The translations under genes were made by a program, and so were the position numbers. Below, one piece after another: positions 23,367-30,404 of a DNA stretch of 45,758 nt. The stretch is from CAZNNH01 sp964574335 (GTDB lineage Bacteria > Acidobacteriota > Vicinamibacteria > Fen-336), in the NCBI GenBank assembly GCA_964574335.1, contig CAZNNH010000035.1, forward strand, positions 1 to 45,758, written 5' to 3'. Numbering within the stretch: position 1 is the stretch's first letter; every line of letters begins with the position of its first letter. The notes below the pieces were generated by a model. That model saw only the letters and a program-made list of their open reading frames with translations. It ran no database searches and was not told where the DNA came from.

Positions 23367-24125
23367 ATGTGGGACATCCTCCTCGCCCGCCTGCGCCAGG
23401 GACACCGGACCGTCGGCTATCCGAAGCGACCGCCGCAGCTCCCCGACCGCTTCCGTGGCCGTCCCGTGATCGCGGCGGGCCAGTGCCCGCCTGGCTGTGA
23501 GACGTGTGCCCAGGCCTGCCCGACGGAGGCCATCCGCGTCGGCCCTCGCCTCACCGTCGATCTGGGACGCTGCCTGTTCTGTGGTGATTGCGCCGCCGCC
23601 TGCCCGGTGGGATCCATCAGCTTCTCGCGCGACCATCGCCTAGCGGCACGCCGGCGGCTCGACCTGATCGCGAGCGCCGAGGGTCACCGTCTGGCGGAGG
23701 CGCTCGACCCTCAGGCGCGGCGGCTGTTCGGGCGCTCGCTCAAGCTGCGCCAGGTGAGCGCCGGCGGCTGCAACGCCTGCGAGGCCGACACCAATGTGCT
23801 CTCGACTGTGGTCTTCGACCTCGGACGCTTGGGCATCCAGTTCGTGGCCTCGCCGCGCCATGCCGACGGCCTGCTCATCACGGGCCCGGTGAGTCACAAC
23901 ATGCGGCTCGCGCTGATGAAGACCTACCAGGCCGTGCCCTCGCCACGGCTCGTCATCGCGCTGGGCGCGTGCGCGATCTCCGGTGGGCCCTACGTCGGAC
24001 ACGAGGAGGTGGCGGGCGGAGCGGATACGCTGCTGCCGGTCGATCTCTACATCCCCGGCTGCCCTCCCCACCCCGTGACGGTCCTGGACGGTCTGCTCCG
24101 GCTCCTGGGCCGCCTGAAGGACTGA
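23367..24125 (+). CDS. hyfI: fusion of a 2[4Fe-4S] ferredoxin (HyfH-like) with a NuoB-like subunit (HyfI)
   Basis: A 252-residue electron-transfer subunit. Residues 36-85 hold two cluster motifs: C40/C44/C47/C51 (spacing x3, x2, x3) and C69/C72/C75/C79, with the usual prolines. Residues 120-252 are NuoB/HyfI-like with all four N2-type ligands: C135 and C138 in GGCNACE, C202 in GACAISGGPY and C232 in PGCPPHP. So three [4Fe-4S] clusters are expected in one chain. The proximal cluster is retained even though the partner large subunit lost its NiFe site. Last gene of the operon, 14 bases after hyfG. HyfA and HyfD have no counterpart here. Confidence 0.9.
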   Translation: MWDILLARLRQGHRTVGYPKRPPQLPDRFRGRPVIAAGQCPPGCETCAQACPTEAIRVGPRLTVDLGRCLFCGDCAAACPVGSISFSRDHRLAARRRLDLIASAEGHRLAEALDPQARRLFGRSLKLRQVSAGGCNACEADTNVLSTVVFDLGRLGIQFVASPRHADGLLITGPVSHNMRLALMKTYQAVPSPRLVIALGACAISGGPYVGHEEVAGGADTLLPVDLYIPGCPPHPVTVLDGLLRLLGRLKD

Positions 24126-24140
24126 GTCGCGTCGTCCTCC

Positions 24141-24215
24141 TCAGCAGCCCTTCTTGGCCCGCTTCTTGGGAGGCGCCGTCACCGCCGGGGCCGGAGCCGA
24201 CTCCAGCGTCTCCAT
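24141..24215 (-). CDS. possible 24-residue small protein (Lys-rich tail)
   Basis: An ATG-to-TGA frame encodes METLESAPAPAVTA, then PPKKRAKKGC. It lies in the 168-base gap between the convergent ends of hyfI and the Yip1-type gene. The Shine-Dalgarno match is poor, so it may be chance. The acidic/Pro-Ala then Lys/Cys-ended composition is the only reason it is listed. Confidence 0.15.
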   Translation of the reverse strand: METLESAPAPAVTAPPKKRAKKGC

Positions 24216-24293
24216 CCTGCGTCTCGGGGGGGTGTCGCGCTGATTGTGCCACCCGCATCGGACGGTGGCCCGTTCCCGGGCCCTGGGTGGGCG

Positions 24294-24839
24294 TCAGAAG
24301 AGCACGGTGCCCAGCGCCCCGAGCACGAACAGGATCAGCATCAGGCCGCGGGTCAGGGCCATGTAGGCGAGGAACCCGATCAGGCACACGGCCACCGCCC
24401 GTAGGGTGCTCCGGTAGTCGAGGGCCTGCCGCACCGCCACCACCATCGCCACCAGCATCCAGGCCTCGGCCAGCAGAGAGATCGGCAAGCTGAGCAGGGG
24501 CAGGTTGCCGAGGACGCGCAAGAGGCCCGGCGAGGAGGAGAAGCCGATGGTGCGGAGCAGCTCGCCGACGTCGGCGCGCGTCTCCGGCTCCGGCAGCAGG
24601 TGGACGCCCAAGAAGTAGGTGACGGCCGCCCAGACGCCCCAGGCCACGAGCGCGGTGACGGCGTGGAAGACCAGGCCGCTCACGCCGTCGGTCCGAATCG
24701 ATCCGATCCCGGCCGCCAGGCTCGCCAGCAGCACCACCGTCATCGCCTGCAGGTTGGCGGAGCGATCTGCCTCCACCTCCTCGTAGGTCGCGGCGTCGAG
24801 CCGCGCGGCGCCCAGCAGGCGTGCCCCGAAGCTGCTCAT
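24294..24839 (-). CDS. Yip1-domain membrane protein
   Basis: A 181-residue integral membrane protein with five predicted spans. It shows the bacterial Yip1 layout: a cytoplasmic N-terminus (MSSFGARLLGAARLD), first span MTVVLLASLAAGIGSI, then WAAVTYFLGVHLL with the polar-flanked segment RADVGELLRTIGFSSSPGLL typical of these proteins, and two C-terminal spans. Bacterial Yip1 proteins have no firmly known role. The ATG at 24839 has GGGAGG just upstream; an ATG 33 bases earlier is weaker. It is co-directional with the polytopic protein gene upstream (36 bases apart) and may be cotranscribed. Confidence 0.7.
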   Translation of the reverse strand: MSSFGARLLGAARLDAATYEEVEADRSANLQAMTVVLLASLAAGIGSIRTDGVSGLVFHAVTALVAWGVWAAVTYFLGVHLLPEPETRADVGELLRTIGFSSSPGLLRVLGNLPLLSLPISLLAEAWMLVAMVVAVRQALDYRSTLRAVAVCLIGFLAYMALTRGLMLILFVLGALGTVLF

Positions 24840-24875
24840 CCCCCTCCCTTTCCCTGCAAGCCGATGATCCACAGC

Positions 24876-26507
24876 TTAGCCCAGACCCGCTGTGACCTGG
24901 GACACGGCGGCGGGGGGGCGATAGCCGAGCTCCAGCAGGCGCACGGGCCCCGTCCCGTCGGTCCTGATCAACGTGACCTGGTTGTCCCCGCGGAACAGCA
25001 GCCCGCGCGGGACCGAAAGCACCGACTCGGCCGGCTCCGGACCGGCTTCGGCCGATCCCACGACGCGCCCGTTCACCAGCACCCGCAGGCGCTGGCTCTC
25101 GGCCGCCCCGAGGGCCAGCACCAGCTCCAGGTCGCGGGGAGTCAGGCAGGGGAGCAGCAGCCGGGCCGTCTCTCCCTCCATCACGATGTCGTCGAGGCCG
25201 TAGTGTGGGCGCGTCCCCCATCCCTCTCGCAGGAACCAGCGCAGGGAGCCGAGCTGGCCGGGATCGGAGACCCCCCAGGAGTAGCGATGGCTCTCGGGGG
25301 TGAAGGTCACGGCCAGGCCCCGCTCGAGGCGGCTGGCGGTGCGCAGGCTCTCCCGGACCAGGCCCAGCACTAGAGGGCCATCGCGCGACCCGCGGAGGTC
25401 GAGGCGATGGTATCGGTCGAGGGCGAGCGGGATCCAGATCAGGAACAGCAGGTTGGCGACCGCGGCCAGCCCGGCCACCGCCCGACCCGGATGGGCGCGT
25501 GGCGGAGGCGCCCCCTGGGTCCAGGGGGCCAGCGCCAGGAGCGCGAGGGGAATCCACAGCGGCAGCGCGTAGATCAGCAGCCGCCCGACGTCGCCGGCGA
25601 AGAAGTGGGCGACCTGGGACTCCCCGGTGTAGACGCCGGCCGCGAACGGCAGGCCGGTCATGGCCAGCAGCAGATAGCCGTAGCGGGCCAGGTAGGGGCG
25701 GGAGACGCGGCGCAGGGCCCCCACCAGGCCCAGGGGTAGGATGCCGCCGAGCAGCAGCGGGCGGATCCAGCGACGGGAGCTGGTGGCGATGCTGGTAACC
25801 GCCCCGGGCAGGTCGCCAAGACCCGATCCTCCTGAGCTGGCGAGCTGTGGCGCCCACCACCCGCGCAGCAGCCAGGTCACCAGGGCCGCCACCAGCGCCA
25901 CCACGCCGGCCCGCAGCAGGGACCGCGCCGGGCCGATTCGCGGCAGGGCCTCCAGGAAGACCAGGGGTAGGAGGACCAGGAAGAGCTCCTTGGAGAACGA
26001 GCCGAGCGCCATGAGGAGGCAGAGGATCGGCAGGCTGGCCCCGGCCTCCACCGCCAGCAGGAAGCCGATGAAGAGCAAGACGGTGAGCGGGTCGGCCAGG
26101 AAGCCGTACCGGAGCGCCTCGGCCGTGGGCCCCGAGAGGGAGAAGGCCGCCAAGCCCGAGAGGGACGCCCACCAGGCGAAGCCGAGCCGACGCAGGAAGA
26201 GGCAGAGGACGACCGAGGCCAGCGCCAGCGCGGCCAGGTTCACCAGGCGGAAGCCGCGGATCACCTTGGCGACGGGGAAAGCGTGCACCACCCAGGGGGT
26301 CAGGGCCCGGTAGCCCCAGGGGGCCACCGTGAAGAAGGCCGGGTGCTCCGCCATCGCCACGTAGACGTGGGCGTCGTAGCCGGGGAGGTCGAAGCGGGTG
26401 TGCGGCGACTGCCGGGTCTCCTGGTGGTGCCGGTACCCCGCCGCCGCCGCCAGCAGCAGCGCCAGCAGCAGGCCGGCCCCGGGGAGACGTCTTGGCAGGC
26501 TGCCCAC
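24876..26507 (-). CDS. polytopic GT-C-like membrane protein with a C-terminal soluble domain
   Basis: A 543-residue protein with about ten membrane spans in residues 1-365, followed by a ~180-residue soluble part. The first periplasmic loop carries FDLPGYDAHVYVAMAEHP and PWGYRALTPWV, an acidic loop like those of lipid-linked-sugar glycosyltransferases (GT-C fold, e.g. mannosyl- and arabinosyltransferase-like proteins). The C-terminal part (LELVLALGAAESQRLRVLVNG and VTLIRTDGTGPVRLLELGY) looks like a beta-sandwich. The glycosyltransferase call rests on topology and loop acidity only; I do not recognise a specific family. It is 81 bases downstream of the VWA gene. Confidence 0.55.
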   Translation of the reverse strand: MGSLPRRLPGAGLLLALLLAAAAGYRHHQETRQSPHTRFDLPGYDAHVYVAMAEHPAFFTVAPWGYRALTPWVVHAFPVAKVIRGFRLVNLAALALASVVLCLFLRRLGFAWWASLSGLAAFSLSGPTAEALRYGFLADPLTVLLFIGFLLAVEAGASLPILCLLMALGSFSKELFLVLLPLVFLEALPRIGPARSLLRAGVVALVAALVTWLLRGWWAPQLASSGGSGLGDLPGAVTSIATSSRRWIRPLLLGGILPLGLVGALRRVSRPYLARYGYLLLAMTGLPFAAGVYTGESQVAHFFAGDVGRLLIYALPLWIPLALLALAPWTQGAPPPRAHPGRAVAGLAAVANLLFLIWIPLALDRYHRLDLRGSRDGPLVLGLVRESLRTASRLERGLAVTFTPESHRYSWGVSDPGQLGSLRWFLREGWGTRPHYGLDDIVMEGETARLLLPCLTPRDLELVLALGAAESQRLRVLVNGRVVGSAEAGPEPAESVLSVPRGLLFRGDNQVTLIRTDGTGPVRLLELGYRPPAAVSQVTAGLG

Positions 26508-26587
26508 GTCGGGAAGCCTAGCAGATGCTTGGAGAAGCGCTCCAGGCGAGGCTCGGGACGCCGAATTGGGCGGGTTGGCGGACGCCC

Positions 26588-27808
26588 TCAGTGAATGGTG
26601 CGCACCTTCTTGTTGAGGTAGTCCATGAGCACGAAGCGGCCGAGATCGAAGGGGCTGGTGAAGTAGGCCTTGCCGCGGCAGATCTCGGTGACCCGCTTGA
26701 CGAAGGCCACCAGCTCGTAGTCCTGGGCCACCATGAAGGTGTTGATCAGGATCCCTTGGCGACGGCAGTTGGCGACCTCGCGGAGGGTGGCGGAGATCAC
26801 CTTCGGGTCGAGGCCGAAGGGGTTGCGGTAGATGGTGCCCTCACGGACGGTGAGGGCGGTGGGCTTGCCGTCCGTGATCATCACGATCTGCTTCATGTCC
26901 CTGCGTTCGCTGGCCAGGATCCGCTGCGCCAGGCGCAGCCCCTCGCAGGTGTTGGTGTAGTGCGGGCCCACCTGGACCTTGGCGAGCTGCGACAGCGGCA
27001 CCTCCTCGGCGGAGTCGTGGAACAGCACCAGCCGGAGGCTGTCGCCGGGGTACTGGGAGCGCAGCAGGTGGGCGAGCGCGAGTGCCACCCGCTTGGCCGG
27101 CGTGAAGCGATCCTCGCCGTAGAGGATCATGCTGTGCGAGCAGTCGAGCATGACCACCGTGGCGCAGGAGGACTCGTACTCGGACTGTCGGACCTGCAGG
27201 TCCTGGTAGTCGACGGGCAGGGGCACCCGCAGCCCCTCTCGGGCCACCGCAGAGAGCAGCGTGCCGCTGACGTCGAGGTTCAAGGTGTCGCCGAACTCGT
27301 ACGGCTTGGATGCCCCGGAGGCCTCGACCCCGGTGGCCAGGTCGCGGGTGTCGTGTCGGCCGAACGACGACTTGCCGAGCGAGCCGAGCAGGTCGCGCAG
27401 CGAGCGATAGCCGAGGAAGTCGGCCCCCTTCTCGGTGAGCTCGAAGCGGACCGGGGGCCCGGTCGGCCCCTCCTCACCCTCGCCGGTCGGGTCCTGGAAC
27501 GGCTGCGCCTCGCTGGCGCGGAGATAACCCTCCCGCAGCAGCCGCTCGATCACCTTGTCGAGGAACTGGTCGAGGTCGTCGGGCGAGTCGAAGAGCTTCT
27601 GGAGGTCCTCGTCGGGGAGCAGCTCGCGGCGGATCAGGGCGTCCAGGATTGCCTCGCGAAGCGCCTCGAGGTCGGCCGGCTCGCCGTCGCCGGGGTGACG
27701 GCCGAACCCACTCTGGAGCAGGAAGTCGGCCAGCTCGCCCACCAGGTCCTCCAGGTCGAGGTCCTCCCAGAGCTGGGGGACGTACTGGTGGTAGCGGATG
27801 GACCTCAA
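26588..27808 (-). CDS. VWA-domain protein paired with a MoxR/ChlI-type ATPase
   Basis: A 406-residue cytoplasmic protein. Residues 1-140 are helical and acidic. Residues 216-400 form a von Willebrand A domain with MIDAS motif DCSHSM (Asp222, Ser224, Ser226), a supporting threonine in YTNTCEG and VMITDGKPT. This is the ChlD/VWA half of the MoxR-VWA or Mg-chelatase-like chaperone pairs that remodel or insert cofactors into partner proteins. Its gene starts 34 bases after the AAA+ gene in the same direction. The C-terminal segment AYFTSPFDLGRFVLMDYL is shared by homologues of this pair as far as I can recall. Target protein unknown; nothing in the pair shows porphyrin chemistry. Confidence 0.85.
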   Translation of the reverse strand: MRSIRYHQYVPQLWEDLDLEDLVGELADFLLQSGFGRHPGDGEPADLEALREAILDALIRRELLPDEDLQKLFDSPDDLDQFLDKVIERLLREGYLRASEAQPFQDPTGEGEEGPTGPPVRFELTEKGADFLGYRSLRDLLGSLGKSSFGRHDTRDLATGVEASGASKPYEFGDTLNLDVSGTLLSAVAREGLRVPLPVDYQDLQVRQSEYESSCATVVMLDCSHSMILYGEDRFTPAKRVALALAHLLRSQYPGDSLRLVLFHDSAEEVPLSQLAKVQVGPHYTNTCEGLRLAQRILASERRDMKQIVMITDGKPTALTVREGTIYRNPFGLDPKVISATLREVANCRRQGILINTFMVAQDYELVAFVKRVTEICRGKAYFTSPFDLGRFVLMDYLNKKVRTIH

Positions 27809-27842
27809 GGGCGCCTCCTGGAGCGGGCCGCCTCCACCTTCC

Positions 27843-29312
27843 TCAGTTGACCTGGCGCCGGGTCTGGCGCATCTGGTGGAGGCGCTCCAGGTCCAGCGGG
27901 GACTCGGCTCGCCGCTCGACCGGCACGAAGCCGCGGTCCTCGCTGCGGCCGATCTTCTTGTGGGAGTGGAGACCTTCCAGGACCAGCTCGCCCGCCGCCG
28001 CCAGGAGCGGCGGCGGATCGCCGGGCTTCACCCCCAGCGGCGCCACGTTGTCGAGGAGGGTCGGTACGGTGCCCAGCAGCTCGACGATCCGGGTGGCGGG
28101 GGCGTCGGCCTCCAGCCGGATGCTGCCGCCCGCCTCGAAGTGACCGACCACCGCCCGGAGGTCCACCGCCCCCAGGTGAACCGAGAAGACCTCGGCGATC
28201 GCGCGGCGGACAAGGTCCCGAGCCAGCGCCTCGGCGCCCACCATCTCCCCCTCGTACTCGAGCTCGAGCTTGCCGGTCAGCGCCGGCAGGGCGGCGTAGA
28301 CGTCGGCCACCCGCGGCACCACCGGCGTCTCGCCGTGGCGCAGCGCCCGCCGCTCAGCGTTCGAGACCACGTTCTCGAGGGCGCTGATCGACAGGCGCTG
28401 GCTGACCCCACTGCGACGATCGATCCGCTTGTCCCGACGAGCCACGAACGCCACCGCCTCCACGATCTCCCGGACGTAGATCGGGATCTGGATCTCGCTG
28501 CCGCGGTCGGTCCATGCCTCCTGGCGGGTGATGGCGACCCCCTGCTCCAGGGTGGTCGGGTAGTGGGTACGGATCTCGCTCCCGATCCGGTCCTTCAAAG
28601 GGGTGATGATCTTGCCGCGGGCGGTGTAGTCCTCGGGGTTGGCCGTGAACACCAGGCACAGGTCGAGCGGCAGCCGCACCGGGTATCCCTTGATCTGGAC
28701 ATCGCCCTCCTGAAGGATGTTGAAGAGGCCGACCTGGATCCGCCCCGCCAGGTCCGGCAGCTCGTTGAGGGCGAAGATCCCCCGGTGCGCCCGCGGCAGC
28801 AGGCCGTAGTGGATGGTGTGCTCGCTGGCCAGGTCGTGGCCGCCTCGGGCGGCCCGGATCGGGTCGATGTCCCCGATGATGTCGGCGATGGTCACGTCAG
28901 GGGTGGCCAGCTTCTCGACGTAGCGCTCGTCGGGCGTGAGGTAGGCGATCGGGGTGTCGTCGCCCTGCTCCGCGATCCGGTCCCGGCACGGCCGGCACAA
29001 CGGCTGCAGCGGGTCGTCGTGGATCTCGCAGCCCGAGACCACGGGCAGCTCCGGGTCGAGCAGGCCGGTCAGGGCCCGCAGCAGCCGGCTCTTGGCCTGG
29101 CCCCGCAGCCCGAGCAGGATCATGTGGTGACGGGACAGCACCGCGTTGACCAGTTGGGGAACGACGGAGTCCTCGTAGCCCAGGATCCCGGGAAAGAGGG
29201 GTTCGTGCCCGTCGAGCTTGGACAGCAGGTTGCGGCGCATCTCGTCCCGAACCAAGCCGCTCCGGACGGGAGCGACACGCCGGAGCTCACCTAGGGTGCG
29301 ACAGCGAGTCAT
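27843..29312 (-). CDS. MoxR/ChlI-type AAA+ ATPase with a Cys-rich insert
   Basis: A 489-residue AAA+ ATPase related to Mg-chelatase subunit I. Walker A is GLRGQAKS (68-75). The Walker B region reads HRGIFALNELPDLAGR, with Asn183-Glu184 in place of the usual Asp-Glu, and TANPEDYTARGKIITPLKDR is the sensor segment. An insert after strand 2 carries Cys95, His98, Cys106 and Cys109 (SGCEIHDDPLQPLCRPCRDR), a plausible zinc site absent from standard MoxR. It is the first gene of a pair with the VWA protein. A GGAGG site lies 9 bases before the ATG and a TATAAT box just upstream of that. Role by family: ATP-driven remodelling with the VWA partner. Confidence 0.88.
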   Translation of the reverse strand: MTRCRTLGELRRVAPVRSGLVRDEMRRNLLSKLDGHEPLFPGILGYEDSVVPQLVNAVLSRHHMILLGLRGQAKSRLLRALTGLLDPELPVVSGCEIHDDPLQPLCRPCRDRIAEQGDDTPIAYLTPDERYVEKLATPDVTIADIIGDIDPIRAARGGHDLASEHTIHYGLLPRAHRGIFALNELPDLAGRIQVGLFNILQEGDVQIKGYPVRLPLDLCLVFTANPEDYTARGKIITPLKDRIGSEIRTHYPTTLEQGVAITRQEAWTDRGSEIQIPIYVREIVEAVAFVARRDKRIDRRSGVSQRLSISALENVVSNAERRALRHGETPVVPRVADVYAALPALTGKLELEYEGEMVGAEALARDLVRRAIAEVFSVHLGAVDLRAVVGHFEAGGSIRLEADAPATRIVELLGTVPTLLDNVAPLGVKPGDPPPLLAAAGELVLEGLHSHKKIGRSEDRGFVPVERRAESPLDLERLHQMRQTRRQVN

Positions 29313-29332
29313 GTGGGAAATCCTCCAAAAGC

Positions 29333-29338
29333 ATTATA
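29333..29338 (-). promoter_or_regulatory. consensus TATAAT -10 box before the AAA+ gene
   Basis: The exact hexamer TATAAT on the minus strand lies 20 bases before the ATG at 29312, with GGAGG (29326-29322) between them. A transcript would begin at about the Shine-Dalgarno site. No -35 match is visible upstream. Confidence 0.35.
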
Positions 29339-29374
29339 CGCACCATCCGGAGACGTGGCCGTCAGCGGGCCTCT

Positions 29375-29516
29375 GGGGACATGACCGGTCTCGGGGGACA
29401 TGACCGGATTTCTTCGGAGAGGACGGGAAATCCGGATCGTGTCCCCCGAAAGGACACGGGCCGCGGCCGGACCCCGGGGCTCCGCCTAGTACAAATAATC
29501 CGTATTGTGTCCCCGG
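29375..29516. mobile_element. REP/MITE-like element with GGGGACA ends
   Basis: GGGGACATGACCGG occurs twice (29375-29388 and 29394-29407). The right end is TATTGTGTCCCCGG, giving inverted GGGGACA/TGTCCCC termini. Inside, CCGGATTTC and GAAATCCGG form a 9-bp stem that extends outward to GGGGG (29393) and CCCCC (29447) with one bulge and one mismatch. It fills the gap between the chemosensory cluster and the AAA+/VWA operon, carries no gene, and resembles non-autonomous elements spread by REP-associated (RAYT) transposases. Confidence 0.5.
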
Positions 29517-29538
29517 TTTTTGGTCTTACCGAGCCCGG

Positions 29539-30345
29539 TCAGGGCTGGGTCTTGAGCATGTCGAGGAAGCCCTGCAGCGTGGTGAGCTTGCGGGCCGAGG
29601 TGGAGTAGAGCTTGGCGGAGAAGATGGCGGTGGCGGCGTGGCCGGCGAGCAGGGTGAACAGCTCGTAGTCCATGGTGGTGAAGGCCGTCTTCTGGACCAG
29701 CAGCTTGTTGATCGAGATGACGCCGATCACCGTCTCCTTGATCTTCAGGGGGATCACCGCGATCGGCTGGTCGAACGGGGTGGGCTCTCGGTGGGCCACC
29801 TGGTCGGCAAAGAAGTTGTCGCCGGTCTTGGCGGCCCTGCCGATGAACCCTTCACCGAGCGGGACCGAGGCCACCGGGCACTCCTGGCCCTCCGACGTCT
29901 CGATGTACAGGGCGCTGGTCTTCTCGCTGACCATCAGGATGTGGAAGACCTCCGCACCGATCAGGTTGATGATGATCTCCTGGACGATGCGAACGACCTC
30001 CTTGTAGTCGAGGGTGGAGTGGAGCTGGTAGGAGGCCACGTACAGGTTGGCCAGGTTGTTGTTCTGCTCCTCGATCTCGATGTACCGATCGGCGAACTCT
30101 TTGTTCTCCTCCTCGACCTTGCGGTAGCGCGCCTCCATCTCGGCCAGCCGCTCTTCCAGCTCGCGGATATGCCGCGCCAGCTCGTTGGCCCGGTCCTCGG
30201 AGGGGCCGCCACCGCTCTCGAGGCGCGCGATCTTGAACCGGAGGCGCTCGTTCTCCTTCAGAAGGTCCTCGGTGAACTCCTTGGCCTTCATGAACATCTG
30301 GAAGAATTCTTGGCCTCGGGTTTTGGGATCCTCAGTAGTCGCCAT
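29539..30345 (-). CDS. coiled-coil GAF-domain protein
   Basis: A 268-residue soluble protein. Residues ~20-105 form a long coiled coil (KAKEFTEDLLKENERLRFKIARLE, then ELEERLAEMEARYRKVEEENKEF). Residues ~110-255 are a GAF domain (STLDYKEVVRIVQEIIINLIG, LGEGFIGRAAKTGD, VIPLKIKETVIGVISINK). There is no kinase, cyclase or output domain. It is the last gene of the chemosensory cluster, 59 bases after the PATAN-receiver-GAF protein. The coiled coil suggests it docks to another signalling protein, with GAF sensing a small ligand. Ligand not predictable. Confidence 0.8.
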   Translation of the reverse strand: MATTEDPKTRGQEFFQMFMKAKEFTEDLLKENERLRFKIARLESGGGPSEDRANELARHIRELEERLAEMEARYRKVEEENKEFADRYIEIEEQNNNLANLYVASYQLHSTLDYKEVVRIVQEIIINLIGAEVFHILMVSEKTSALYIETSEGQECPVASVPLGEGFIGRAAKTGDNFFADQVAHREPTPFDQPIAVIPLKIKETVIGVISINKLLVQKTAFTTMDYELFTLLAGHAATAIFSAKLYSTSARKLTTLQGFLDMLKTQP

Positions 30346-30404
30346 GGGGCCTCGAACCTCGGAAGGGGGGTATTGTACCCCGGTGCGCCCGGCAGGTCAT
30401 CGTC

